DNA of 64,000 bases from Alphaproteobacteria bacterium 33-17 (GCA_001897445.1 MKSX01000009.1:62001-126000), one strand, 5' to 3'; numbered from the stretch's first letter, positions 28,346-36,947 are shown. Notes: generated by a model from the letters alone, not told the origin. Translations and numbers: made by a program.

Positions 28346-29689
28346 ATGTTTGAGAGTCTAAGTGATAAATTATCTTCAGTTTTCAATAAATTAAAGCGTA
28401 AAGGTTTAATTACCGAAGATGATCTTAATCAGGCTGCAAGGGAAATCCGTATTGCGCTTCTTGAGGCGGATGTTGCCCTTCCGGTAGTAAAGTCTATTAT
28501 CGACCAGCTTAAAGAGCGCGCCATTGGTGAAAAAGTAATAAGCAATGTATCGCCTGTTCAGATGATCATTAAAATCATGAATGATCTGATTTTAGAGGCA
28601 TTAGGCGCAGAGTCTTATGACCTAAAATATAGTGGCATTCCGTCTTCATTCTTATTTGTAGGGCTTCAGGGTGCGGGTAAAACCACATCTGCTGCAAAGC
28701 TTGCATTTTTCCTTAAGTCTAAGCAAAACAAAAAGATTTTACTAGCATCTTCAGACATTTATAGACCGGCAGCGCGCGAGCAGCTTAAAAAGCTAGCGGA
28801 TCAGCATCAGTTAGATTCACTTAGTATTATTTCTGATGAAAAGCCGCTTGATATTGCTAAAAGAGCTTTAAAAGAAGCAGAGCATAAAGGGTATGATATA
28901 CTTATATTTGATACAGCGGGAAGACTTCATACAGATGAAGAATTAATTCAGGAAGTTATTGATATTAAAGGAATATTGCGCCCAAGCGAAACAATTTTAG
29001 TTGCTGACAGCATGACAGGTCAGGATGCTGTAAATATTGCTAAAGAATTTTCTGATAAAGTTGGTCTGACAAGTGTTATTCTTACAAGAATAGATGGTGA
29101 CGCAAGAGGTGGGGCGGCATTAAGCATAAGAAAAATTACTGAAGTTCCTATAAAATTCTTAGCAACTGGTGAGAAAATTAACGAGTTTGAGGTTTTTCAC
29201 CCAGACAGACTAGCATCCCGTATTTTAGGAATGGGCGATATCGTATCTTTTGTTGAGAAAGCAGCAAGTCAGCTTGATCATGCTGAGGCTGAGAAAGTTG
29301 CTAAAAGGGTGATGAAGGGTAATTTTGACCTTAACGACCTTGCAAGCCAAATTAAACAAATGAAGCGTATGGGCGGTCTTGGATCTATTATGAGTTTTAT
29401 GCCAGGCATGAAGCAAATTAAAGACAAAATAGGCGAAATGAACGTAAATGAAAAAGTTTTTGACTGGCAGCTAGCGATTATCAATTCTATGACAGAAGAG
29501 GAGCGGAGTAACCCAAACCTCATGAACGGCTCACGAAGAAAACGTATTGCAATTGGAGCGGGAAGAAACGTTCAGGAAGTTAACCGCCTGCTTAATCAAT
29601 ATGAGCAAATGCGTAAGGTTATGAAGCAATTTGGTAAGATGGATCCTAAATCGCTAATGAAATCAGGAATTGGTAAACTTTTTTCTTGA
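28346..29689 (+). CDS. ffh: Signal recognition particle protein Ffh
   Basis: 447 aa. NG GTPase domain with GLQGAGKTT, the DTAGRLH and TRIDGDARGGAAL motifs, and a Met-rich M domain (GSIMSFMPGMKQ, RRKRIAIGAG) that binds 4.5S RNA and signal sequences. Full length. Targets membrane proteins co-translationally to the Sec translocon. Confidence 0.97.
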   Translation: MFESLSDKLSSVFNKLKRKGLITEDDLNQAAREIRIALLEADVALPVVKSIIDQLKERAIGEKVISNVSPVQMIIKIMNDLILEALGAESYDLKYSGIPSSFLFVGLQGAGKTTSAAKLAFFLKSKQNKKILLASSDIYRPAAREQLKKLADQHQLDSLSIISDEKPLDIAKRALKEAEHKGYDILIFDTAGRLHTDEELIQEVIDIKGILRPSETILVADSMTGQDAVNIAKEFSDKVGLTSVILTRIDGDARGGAALSIRKITEVPIKFLATGEKINEFEVFHPDRLASRILGMGDIVSFVEKAASQLDHAEAEKVAKRVMKGNFDLNDLASQIKQMKRMGGLGSIMSFMPGMKQIKDKIGEMNVNEKVFDWQLAIINSMTEEERSNPNLMNGSRRKRIAIGAGRNVQEVNRLLNQYEQMRKVMKQFGKMDPKSLMKSGIGKLFS

Positions 29690-29743
29690 AACTTTACATA
29701 AAAAAGGGTAATATCCCCTCAAAATTTTAATTAAGGTATAATC

Positions 29744-29944
29744 ATGGGTAAAGCTAAAACAGCAAGTAAGAACGATCCAAGTAATCGTGAAAAGGCAAAA
29801 GAAGTATTCTATAACGGTAAAAAAGTAAAACCTGTTAAATTCATCAGTGAAACATCAAACTTTATTGCTGCTGAATATGAAGACGGTTCAATGGTTAATG
29901 ACTCTAATGGTGATCCGTTACCATGGTCAAGCGTAGTTGCATAA
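29744..29944 (+). CDS. Small hypothetical protein
   Basis: 66 aa with a good Shine-Dalgarno (TTAAGG) before the ATG. Lys-rich first half, then a short beta-rich stretch (KPVKFISETSNFIAAEYEDGS) and a C-terminal LPWSSVVA. I do not recognise the family. In many alphaproteobacteria the gene after ffh is rpsP, which is not the case here. A palindromic element starts 2 bp after its stop codon. Confidence 0.6.
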   Translation: MGKAKTASKNDPSNREKAKEVFYNGKKVKPVKFISETSNFIAAEYEDGSMVNDSNGDPLPWSSVVA

Positions 29945-29945
29945 T

Positions 29946-30052
29946 TATAGTATTTGGATTTTGATTAGTTTAGGCGTCGCTTCCAAACTCATGTACTAGT
30001 TTTGTACACTTCGTTTGTCGCTCCTTTAATCAAATCAAACTACAAAACTATA
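29946..30052 (+). repeat. TATAG-type palindromic intergenic element, copy 3
   Basis: 107 bp from TATAG to CTATA, with a core GGCGTCGCTTCC...ATGTAC...GTACA...TTTGTCGCTCC and outer arms GATTTTGATTA / TAATCAAATC in inverted orientation. More diverged than copies 2 and 7 but with the same layout. It begins 2 bp after a stop codon. Confidence 0.7.
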
Positions 30053-30135
30053 ATACAGTAAACAAAATATTAGTAATTATTGTATTATTTCCTAGTATAT
30101 AGCTAAATCTAATATGTTATTTAATTTAGTTATAC

Positions 30136-30171
30136 AAAAAAGCGCCTTAATTTTTTATGGCGCTTTTTTTT
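30136..30171 (+). terminator. Rho-independent terminator
   Basis: AAAAAAGCGCC at 30136-30146 pairs with GGCGCTTTTTT at 30159-30169, ending in a T run. Ends the ffh unit before the tRNA gene. Confidence 0.88.
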
Positions 30172-30243
30172 ATTATTAAATTAACTTTTAATTTGTTGTC
30201 AGATGTTTTTGCAAAAAAAATGCATTTTTATTCAAATAAATGC

Positions 30244-30271
30244 TTGCAAAATATAAAATATAGGTTATAAA
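30244..30271 (+). promoter_or_regulatory. Promoter of tRNA-Gly
   Basis: TTGCAA (30244-30249), a 16-bp spacer, TATAAA (30266-30271); the tRNA begins 15 bp further on. The HIG1-type gene follows the tRNA by 28 bp and may be transcribed from here too. Confidence 0.55.
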
Positions 30272-30285
30272 AATCACATGTAGAC

Positions 30286-30360
30286 GCGGGTATAGCTCAG
30301 GGGTAGAGCGCAACCTTGCCAAGGTTGATGTCGAGAGTTCGAATCTCTTTACCCGCTCCA
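30286..30360 (+). tRNA. tRNA-Gly (GCC)
   Basis: 75 nt including an encoded CCA. Acceptor GCGGGTA / TACCCGC, D arm GCTC...GAGC, anticodon stem CAACC / GGTTG with loop TTGCCAA and anticodon GCC at 30318-30320, T arm GAGAG-TTCGAAT-CTCTT. Confidence 0.97.
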
Positions 30361-30388
30361 CTTTTTAAATGACTACATAGGTAGACTT

Positions 30389-30589
30389 ATGTCTCTACTC
30401 CCTTTAGTTCTCTTCGTTGCAATGTTACTTACATTAATAGCTTTAATAGCAGGAATAGTGCTTATGGCTAGAGGTGGTAAAATCAATCAGAAATATAGTA
30501 ATAAACTTATGACAATGCGTGTAGTTTTGCAAGGTCTTGCAATTGCTATTGTTGCTATAATATTTTTAGTTGCTAAAAAATCTCAGTAA
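30389..30589 (+). CDS. HIG1-domain twin-transmembrane protein
   Basis: 66 aa: two membrane helices (about 5-26 and 46-62) joined by a loop GGKINQKYSNKLMTMRVVLQ that matches the conserved loop of alphaproteobacterial HIG1-domain proteins. Mitochondrial relatives help assemble cytochrome c oxidase and respiratory supercomplexes; a similar respiratory role is inferred here. It follows the tRNA-Gly by 28 bp. Confidence 0.85.
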   Translation: MSLLPLVLFVAMLLTLIALIAGIVLMARGGKINQKYSNKLMTMRVVLQGLAIAIVAIIFLVAKKSQ

Positions 30590-30851
30590 TCTTTTATTTA
30601 ACAAGATAAGTCATTCTCATTGCAAATGGTGCAAAACATCATGTGGCAGGCTATTGTTTTAATCTTGATAAATATTTCTATACGGTCATTGCTGCAGAGG
30701 TTCAAAGTTTCGGTGACGTCATTAAGAAAGGTATGAAAATACCTTGAAGCAATCTATAATTTTTTAAAGCCAATCTTATTATAAAAAAATTTGTAATTTT
30801 TATTAAATCATTTAATATGTTGATAAATAACAATTTGTTTATCATTTTCAT

Positions 30852-31595
30852 ATGCGATTACTTCCTTTTTTGATAGTTTTAATACTATGTGCATCACTTT
30901 TAAAATTTATATCAGTTACAAATTTTGATAATGTATTTGATAAAATGGAGTCTTTAATTCAGGCTTTAGAAGCAAGCAACATGGCGCATGCTAATGAAGG
31001 TGGTGGCGAAAAGAAATCAGAGCATGATACATCTAATTCATCTAAAGGAAAAGATAAAGACTATAAACCAAAGAAAAAGCCAATTACTGACCCTTCCAGA
31101 TATAAAGTCAGTGATACTGCACCTGAAGACTCGTTAGCTCTTGACCCTAATAATAAATGTACAGCTGCTGACTATGAAATGTTTTCAAGGTTAAAACAGC
31201 GTAGAAAAGACCTTGAGGAAAGGGAAAAAACAATTACTGATAAAGAAAATATCATTATAGTATCAGAGCGTAGGATGAATGAAAAAGTAGCTGAGATTAA
31301 AAAGCTTCGTGAGGATATTAGAAGCATGCTCAATACTTATAAAACAGAGCAACAGGAAAAAATAGATAGTTTAGTTAAAATTTACTCAAATATGAAGCCA
31401 AAAGAAGCAGCCAGAATTTTTGAAGAGCTAGACATGAGTACTTTGCTTACTGTTATAGCAAGAATGAAGGAAGCAAAATCAGCCCCGATTCTTGCTGAAA
31501 TGAATCCAATTAAAGCTCGTGATATTACAATTGAGCTTGCAAATCAAAAAAAGTTTTCCGAAGATATCTGCGGATGTAAAATGCAGGATCAATAA
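30852..31595 (+). CDS. motE: MotE-like flagellar protein
   Basis: 247 aa. N-terminal membrane/signal segment (about 3-20), a low-complexity Lys/Ser/Asp-rich linker (50-90), a long coiled coil (105-175) and a C-terminal MgtE-N-like domain (YSNMKPKEAARIFEELDMS...LAEMNPIKARDI). This is the layout of MotE, the periplasmic chaperone of the motility protein MotC in rhizobia. The flagellar genes nearby support the call, although no motC is in view. MltG starts 2 bp after its stop. Confidence 0.75.
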   Translation: MRLLPFLIVLILCASLLKFISVTNFDNVFDKMESLIQALEASNMAHANEGGGEKKSEHDTSNSSKGKDKDYKPKKKPITDPSRYKVSDTAPEDSLALDPNNKCTAADYEMFSRLKQRRKDLEEREKTITDKENIIIVSERRMNEKVAEIKKLREDIRSMLNTYKTEQQEKIDSLVKIYSNMKPKEAARIFEELDMSTLLTVIARMKEAKSAPILAEMNPIKARDITIELANQKKFSEDICGCKMQDQ

Positions 31596-31597
31596 TC

Positions 31598-32548
31598 ATG
31601 ATTAAACACAAAAAAGCTATTATTACAATTGGGATATTATTAAAAATACTTTTTCTATCATTTTTCTTTATTCCTTATAAACACTATCCTAAAACTATTA
31701 TTATTCCCAAAGGTACAAGCAGCTCTGAGATTATTAATATTCTTCATGAAAATAATGTTGTCAGATCAAAAATCCATTCATATGCAATGTTTTATTTATA
31801 CAGAATATTAGGTAAAAGTTTAAAATCTGGCGAATACGAATTTTCAGGAAAAGAATCAACAATATCCGCTTTTAGGAAAATTAAAGACGGAAAAGTTGTG
31901 CTGCATTTTCTTACAATACCTGAAGGTCTTACTAACTATGAGATTTATCAAATTATAAGTAATGAACCAAAGTTAACAGGCGCTATAAAGGCAAGCTACA
32001 AAGAAGGCGAGTTATTACCCGAAACATATGATTTTGTTTATGGTGAGACTAAAGAAGAATTTATCAGAAGAATGAATAAAAATCATAACAAGTTAATTGC
32101 TAAATTATGGGAAGCAAAAAGCCCTGATTTAAATATAAAAAGCCCGCAAGAATTAGTAACTCTTGCGTCTATCGTTGAAAAAGAGGCAAAAGAGCATTAT
32201 GAGAGGTATAAAGTAGCAAGCGTATACAATAACAGGCTGAAAGTTGGCATGCCCCTTCAGGCGGATCCTACTGTAATATACGCCATAACAGAAGGCAAAA
32301 CCAATATGGGCAGGCTACTTACTTCCAAAGACCTTAAAATAACCTCTCCTTATAATACATACACTGTAAAAGGTCTTCCTCCTACTCCTATATGTAACCC
32401 AGGCGAAGCATCCTTGCTTGCTGCTGCAAATCCTGCGAAAACGCCTTACTTCTACTTTGTAAGTAACAATAACGGTGGTCATAATTTTGCAACAAACCTT
32501 GCAGATCATATTAAAAATGTAAGGGTTTATCGTAAAGGTCTGAAATAA
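31598..32548 (+). CDS. mltG: Endolytic murein transglycosylase MltG
   Basis: 316 aa (YceG family). Single N-terminal membrane helix (about 9-26), a LysM-like subdomain (IIIPKGTSSSEIINILHENNV), and the catalytic region LASIVEKEAKEHYERYKVASVYNNRL with the catalytic Glu, followed by LQADPTVIYA and SPYNTYTVKGLPPTPICNPG. Cuts nascent glycan strands at the inner membrane and sets their length. Coupled to motE by a 2-bp gap. Confidence 0.95.
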   Translation: MIKHKKAIITIGILLKILFLSFFFIPYKHYPKTIIIPKGTSSSEIINILHENNVVRSKIHSYAMFYLYRILGKSLKSGEYEFSGKESTISAFRKIKDGKVVLHFLTIPEGLTNYEIYQIISNEPKLTGAIKASYKEGELLPETYDFVYGETKEEFIRRMNKNHNKLIAKLWEAKSPDLNIKSPQELVTLASIVEKEAKEHYERYKVASVYNNRLKVGMPLQADPTVIYAITEGKTNMGRLLTSKDLKITSPYNTYTVKGLPPTPICNPGEASLLAAANPAKTPYFYFVSNNNGGHNFATNLADHIKNVRVYRKGLK

Positions 32549-32578
32549 CTGAATAATCTTTACTTAATGTAAATAAAA

Positions 32579-32607
32579 TTGAATTAATTAACTATTTATG
32601 CTATAAT
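32579..32607 (+). promoter_or_regulatory. Near-consensus promoter of the small Cys protein
   Basis: TTGAAT (32579-32584), 17-bp spacer, extended -10 TGC-TATAAT (TATAAT at 32602-32607). Start codon 28 bp downstream. Confidence 0.65.
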
Positions 32608-32634
32608 ATCCTAAATTTTGAATTAGGTATAATT

Positions 32635-32820
32635 ATGTCAGAAGAAAATACTAAAGAAATTAAAAAAGGTCCAAATTGGTGTGGTACTAAAGATCCAAGA
32701 TTTGAAAACACTCAATGTGACAAGCCACAAGGTACTCATTGTGAGAAAGGTGAATTTTGGTGTCAGATTAATTTAGAAGACTATAAAATGCCTGAAGAGC
32801 TTGCAGATTACAATTACTAA
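32635..32820 (+). CDS. Small four-cysteine protein
   Basis: 61 aa, not a family I can name. Four Cys (C16, C28, C36, C43), two preceded by Trp (W15-C16, W42-C43), plus H35: a spacing that could bind zinc or form two disulfides, with no signal peptide to favour the latter. It has its own near-consensus promoter, which argues for a real, well-expressed gene. Its stop codon overlaps the stop of the converging gene on the other strand by 4 bp. Confidence 0.6.
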   Translation: MSEENTKEIKKGPNWCGTKDPRFENTQCDKPQGTHCEKGEFWCQINLEDYKMPEELADYNY

Positions 32821-33941
32821 AGTTTTGGTGATCCAATTTTAAATGCTTTAAATGACCTTATAATATCTGAATAGAAATCACTATTAGGTGCTTCTATTTT
32901 ACTGCGGAAACCTGTAGAATTTTGTAAGGTCATTTGATTGTTATTTTCTTTAATTTTATCTATAGCCAGTGATAAGTAATTTTTAGAAATTTTGTTTTCA
33001 TTAATAAGTTCGCTTAACACATCGATGATATTCATCCAAAATAACTGGTTGGGGTCATTATCCTGAGATTTTGCTCCTGAAGATAAATCTTCCATAAAGT
33101 CTTTCAAATCAAACAAAGAATATTCAGTGGTGCTTTTACTATAAATATCTTTATTTCTCAAAATATTTTTTGCTTCTATTAATCCCTGTTCTTCCCAGTA
33201 AATTGATGCAGCAATTAATAAAACGGGGTCAATAGTATCTAAAATTGTACTTATAGCTATATTATATAAATAAGGATCCTGAAATAATGCCTTGATATAA
33301 ACTTGATCATTTATATACGGAAAATAGCTAAAATAAACTTTGTAAACTTCATTACCAAAGTTACGTAAATTTTTGCCATATTCAGGAAGTGTTATATGTT
33401 CATTTTCTTCTAACGATTTAAGTATTTTAAAAAAACACTTAAGGTCTGAGTCTAAAATACCTAAACACTCTATAGTGGGTTCAAATATCATGCTTTTTTC
33501 CCATAGGTCGTAGTAGCTTTTTAAGGCCGTTCTCTCTACCATATAGTCTAAAAGATCAAGGCACCATTTGCCAAAAGTACTCCCTAAATCTTCGCGATCG
33601 AGGAAATATTCTAACGCTGGAATCACTTCATTTTTACCTTTTGCAGCATGAAAAAAAATTGCAAACATATCAGAAGAATAGTAAAATTTAGTTTCAGACT
33701 CAGACTCAGACTCAGACTCAGACTCAGACTCAGATTTAGACTCGTAAAAATTATTTAAAGCATATTGAACATCATATAATTCATTGTACCTTAATTCTCG
33801 CATATTTTGATATTTAACTTCATCTAAATACTTGTTTGCATAATCTAATAATGATTTGATTTCAGTTAAAATTTCTTCAGTAGTAGATTGTGATTGCTCA
33901 ACAATTTCTAAAGAAAATTTTTGTATTTGCTCTTTTCCCAT
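32817..33941 (-). CDS. Unknown protein with Ser-Glu repeat, partner of the ART-like gene
   Basis: 374 aa, family not recognised. Mostly helical, no signal peptide or membrane segment. Residues about 69-83 are a Ser-Glu dipeptide tract encoded by a perfect hexanucleotide repeat, in frame, so copy-number changes would alter length without a frameshift. It starts 4 bp after the ADP-ribosyltransferase-like gene ends, which implies coupled translation and a functional link, for example as inhibitor, chaperone or second effector. Last gene of a three-gene minus-strand cassette with the NADAR-domain gene. Confidence 0.6.
   Translation of the reverse strand: MGKEQIQKFSLEIVEQSQSTTEEILTEIKSLLDYANKYLDEVKYQNMRELRYNELYDVQYALNNFYESKSESESESESESESETKFYYSSDMFAIFFHAAKGKNEVIPALEYFLDREDLGSTFGKWCLDLLDYMVERTALKSYYDLWEKSMIFEPTIECLGILDSDLKCFFKILKSLEENEHITLPEYGKNLRNFGNEVYKVYFSYFPYINDQVYIKALFQDPYLYNIAISTILDTIDPVLLIAASIYWEEQGLIEAKNILRNKDIYSKSTTEYSLFDLKDFMEDLSSGAKSQDNDPNQLFWMNIIDVLSELINENKISKNYLSLAIDKIKENNNQMTLQNSTGFRSKIEAPNSDFYSDIIRSFKAFKIGSPKL
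33695..33734 (-). repeat. Hexanucleotide tandem repeat inside the coding region
   Basis: Six perfect CAGACT units (plus strand) and a partial seventh; in the gene they read Glu-Ser. Flanked by one degenerate unit. Prone to slipped-strand length changes of two residues per unit. Confidence 0.95.
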
Positions 33942-33945
33942 AGTT

Positions 33946-35490
33946 TTAACTATATAAATTTGTATGAATTTGTTCTAATATATGTGTTTCAATATCTTTT
34001 GGTTCATACAAATCATACTCAATCCTGGAAATATTTCCAGACATATACTCTTCAAGTTCTTCATACATATTAAGTACCCAGTCTTTGATAGGGTCATATG
34101 GTATTCTCTTGCCATCACGCAAAATAGTTGTAGCCTGCGTAATAGGGTTTAGGTAAAGCTGATCGCCAACTTCAATATCGCCAACTAAGTCATCCATAGG
34201 TCTTTTAATATAATGGGGATTAGCAATAAAATCTTTTACTAAATACCTACTATTGTTTGTCTCTATTTCATATGCACCATAAATATTATGAATATCTATA
34301 TGTTCAAATGATATTTCTCTTTCATATATGCCCGTTAAGATATTATAATTTGCCATAAAAACAGCATGCTCGCCGCTTTTTGGGCGTATATCTAATACAT
34401 ATGCTTTTTTATTATTGTGATAAGTATACGGATTATTTACAGCAAAGCTGATTGCAACTTCCAAGTCCCATGAGGTAGAAGTTGTGGCATTGTAATCACC
34501 TGTAATATTTCCTGTATACGGGCTCATAACATGGTAGTCCAAATAGCTTCCATATCCTTTAGGTGGTCTGTGGTTTTGTTCAAATAAAATATTAATATCA
34601 AAGTTGGACGGTAAATCAAGGCCGCGCCAGACATTTTCATATCCGCAAAATTCTATTTCTTTAATGTCATTAAATATTCTGATTTCGCTAGCAATCTCGG
34701 AATGAAGTTCTGATTTAACAAGATCTTCGATTCTTGCCATAATTTGCTCTGAGTTTTCGGTAGTTTCAATAAATTTCCCAAAGTTTTTAAGTAAAGACTG
34801 TTTGTATTTTTCAGACACGCCCATTTCCGATAGTATAGATTTCATCAAATCTTTATCGTTATTAATCACTGCATTGTTTAATGCATCAAAATTTTCTTCA
34901 AGCATGTCTTTAGCTATATATTTTTCAAGCCTGTTGTGAAGTATCAGGCTCCTAATTTCCTGAGAAATTTTAGTAATGTTATCACCACCTTCATAAAGCC
35001 CATCTTCAAATAGATTTTTAAGTAAATCTTTTATGTCCTTTTGATCAGCATCACTGAGTTTATACTTGCTGCTAATTTTAACTATTTCTTTTTCTAAAGC
35101 GGTGTTTGCAGCACTCCTTATAAGTGTTTCTATATAAAGCTTATTGTTAACACTTTCCAGATCCGGGCTTGCTAAACTTTCTTTGCCATAAGACAAATAC
35201 ATAGTGCCACATTCAAAATTGCTAGAGTCATTATAATAGTCGTAACTATTGCCGATTTTATAATATTTTTTACCATCATCTACATATATCTTAAGCTCAG
35301 GTGGCAAATCAATTTTACATTTATAGTGCAGAAGATTGATTATAGCTTGATAAATCATAGGAGTTGAAGCTTTTTCAGTTTTAAATTTAGCCTTTGAATT
35401 TGCGTCTATTTTTTCAATAGAATCAATAACTATTTTGTCAAAAAGGTTAGGTTTATCAATAGCTTCTATGTTATTAGATACTGTTTCCAT
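33946..35490 (-). CDS. Putative ADP-ribosyltransferase (R-STS-ExE)
   Basis: 514 aa. The N-terminal ~270 residues are helical and unrecognised. From about residue 280 it shows the ordered signature of R-S-E ADP-ribosyltransferases: VWR289GL, then S338-T339-S340 in TTSTSWDLEVAISFA, then E390-R-E392 followed by ISF. Spacings (49 and 50 residues) are close to those of iota-type binary toxins, and ExE enzymes usually modify Arg. About 110 residues follow the core. No signal peptide, so either an intracellular toxin or a type IV secretion substrate. It lies between a NADAR-domain gene and a gene 4 bp downstream. The assignment rests on motif order only. Confidence 0.6.
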   Translation of the reverse strand: METVSNNIEAIDKPNLFDKIVIDSIEKIDANSKAKFKTEKASTPMIYQAIINLLHYKCKIDLPPELKIYVDDGKKYYKIGNSYDYYNDSSNFECGTMYLSYGKESLASPDLESVNNKLYIETLIRSAANTALEKEIVKISSKYKLSDADQKDIKDLLKNLFEDGLYEGGDNITKISQEIRSLILHNRLEKYIAKDMLEENFDALNNAVINNDKDLMKSILSEMGVSEKYKQSLLKNFGKFIETTENSEQIMARIEDLVKSELHSEIASEIRIFNDIKEIEFCGYENVWRGLDLPSNFDINILFEQNHRPPKGYGSYLDYHVMSPYTGNITGDYNATTSTSWDLEVAISFAVNNPYTYHNNKKAYVLDIRPKSGEHAVFMANYNILTGIYEREISFEHIDIHNIYGAYEIETNNSRYLVKDFIANPHYIKRPMDDLVGDIEVGDQLYLNPITQATTILRDGKRIPYDPIKDWVLNMYEELEEYMSGNISRIEYDLYEPKDIETHILEQIHTNLYS

Positions 35491-35564
35491 GGTAAATTAT
35501 CTGTTTGAATTATGATGAGATAAACTGCCGTATTTTTAACATTTTGTAAATATATATTATTTTT

Positions 35565-36866
35565 TTAAGTATTTGCGCGTGGTGTTAATAAATTTCCTTC
35601 ATTTTTAACAATACATGCTCGCCATTTTTTCTTATTATCTTTCATATAGTTATAAAATATAGGCTTTTCATCATTTTTGATTAAATTCTTGTTATAATCA
35701 TTGGTGGTTTGGTCGTGACCTTTGCCTATAACATCTTTTAGACAAAGCTTAAAAGATCTGAAATTTAAATGGTCAGAATGCACTTCTATAGCAACCCCAG
35801 ATAATATTTTACTGAGTGCATAAAAGCAGAGACCAAGTAATATTCTTGAGCTATAATGAAGGTTAGCCTTAAAACCACAAATAATACCAATTGCAGTTAT
35901 CACTCCTGTGAAAGCGTTTCTGAAATTATAAGATTTATTGTATGTATAGGCTGCATAATCCTTCTTTTTAAAGTTAAAGTTTTTGCTTATATAACTTATA
36001 ATATCTGAGGGATATGCATTTTCTTTTAAATTAAAAGTAATATTGGTTCTATCCTTTTTCAGGCTTATACTATGACTATTAAGATCAGGCGAAATTTCTA
36101 AGATTTTACTTAAAATCTCATTTTTATGAACTTTAAAACTGCCTGATTTAGCTGATATTACTATTTTTCTGGAATTCAGGTCATAATCGGCTACTTTAAT
36201 ATTAAAGCAATTATTGCTAAATTCTTTTTCAAAGTTTAAACATTCTGCTAAAAAACGAACTTTTTGAAAGTGAACATTCTCTTTAATTTTTATACTGCCA
36301 TCTGATGCTGATGAAATAGCTGTAAGTGGTTCATTTGAAAGTGACTTGTTTAATATAATCGGTTCTTTAGTTTTTTTAAAGCCAGCATAAACTTTTATGG
36401 AGGTATTATTCTCAATTTCTGCTAAGAAAGAATCTTTAGTTTGGTTAAGCAGGTGACCCAGTAAATATTGGGAGTTAAACCGTTCGGGGTTATTTAAAAT
36501 GCTAATAAAAATATTAGGATGCTGGGTGCATGCAGCTGCCATAACATTTGCACAAATAGTATTATGGTGGACTTCCCATTCCTGATTATAATACTTTAAT
36601 TCATTTTCATAATGAGTAATAATATTTTTAAGTTCACCAATACCTTTGGTAAAAATGCTTTTTATTAATGCTTGTTTATATGTCTTTGGTATTTGGCTAT
36701 TAATAACTTTAAAGTACTGGTAGGCATGTTCGGCTGAACGAAAATTAATAAACTTATCTTCTTCATATGAGTACATGTAGATTGGGCTGTTTTTTAATAA
36801 CTCAATACACCTGTTCTCATTTTCTAGAGTATTATAATCAAGTAATAAGAATTTTGCATGCAGCAT
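35565..36866 (-). CDS. NADAR-domain protein with C-terminal membrane segments
   Basis: 433 aa. Residues about 28-155 resemble the NADAR/YbiA fold: FINFRS44-A-E46-H-A-Y49-Q50-x-x-K53 matches the S-x-E-H-x-Y-Q-x-x-K(F) motif, and a later Trp-containing helix (QEWEVHHNTICANVMAAACTQ) matches the second conserved helix. The Gly-rich motif near the end of YbiA is not visible, so it is a divergent member. NADAR enzymes cleave N-glycosidic bonds of ADP-ribose, including ADP-riboses on guanine in DNA. Residues about 313-363 contain two probable membrane segments, placing the protein at a membrane. First gene of the cassette; GAGGG Shine-Dalgarno with an upstream CCCTC that could pair with it. Confidence 0.55.
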   Translation of the reverse strand: MLHAKFLLLDYNTLENENRCIELLKNSPIYMYSYEEDKFINFRSAEHAYQYFKVINSQIPKTYKQALIKSIFTKGIGELKNIITHYENELKYYNQEWEVHHNTICANVMAAACTQHPNIFISILNNPERFNSQYLLGHLLNQTKDSFLAEIENNTSIKVYAGFKKTKEPIILNKSLSNEPLTAISSASDGSIKIKENVHFQKVRFLAECLNFEKEFSNNCFNIKVADYDLNSRKIVISAKSGSFKVHKNEILSKILEISPDLNSHSISLKKDRTNITFNLKENAYPSDIISYISKNFNFKKKDYAAYTYNKSYNFRNAFTGVITAIGIICGFKANLHYSSRILLGLCFYALSKILSGVAIEVHSDHLNFRSFKLCLKDVIGKGHDQTTNDYNKNLIKNDEKPIFYNYMKDNKKKWRACIVKNEGNLLTPRANT

Positions 36867-36947
36867 AATAACCCTCTGATTTTATTAGAAAAGCTGAGGG
36901 ACTATATTTTAAAAAATGGTAATAGTCAATGAAGAATTAATGTTTTG

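Noticed and set aside
30286-30360. Integrated element at the tRNA-Gly
   Set aside because: No integrase and no second copy of the tRNA 3' end is visible nearby.
30610-30747. 45-codon frame without start codon between the HIG1 gene and motE, protein-like in text (GYCFNLDKYFYTVIAAEV)
   Set aside because: No start codon or Shine-Dalgarno and too short to tell a gene remnant from chance; a search for full-length relatives would decide.
33695-33734. Possible CRISPR-like array
   Set aside because: Hexanucleotide tandem repeat in coding frame, without spacers. No CRISPR array or cas gene is seen in the window.
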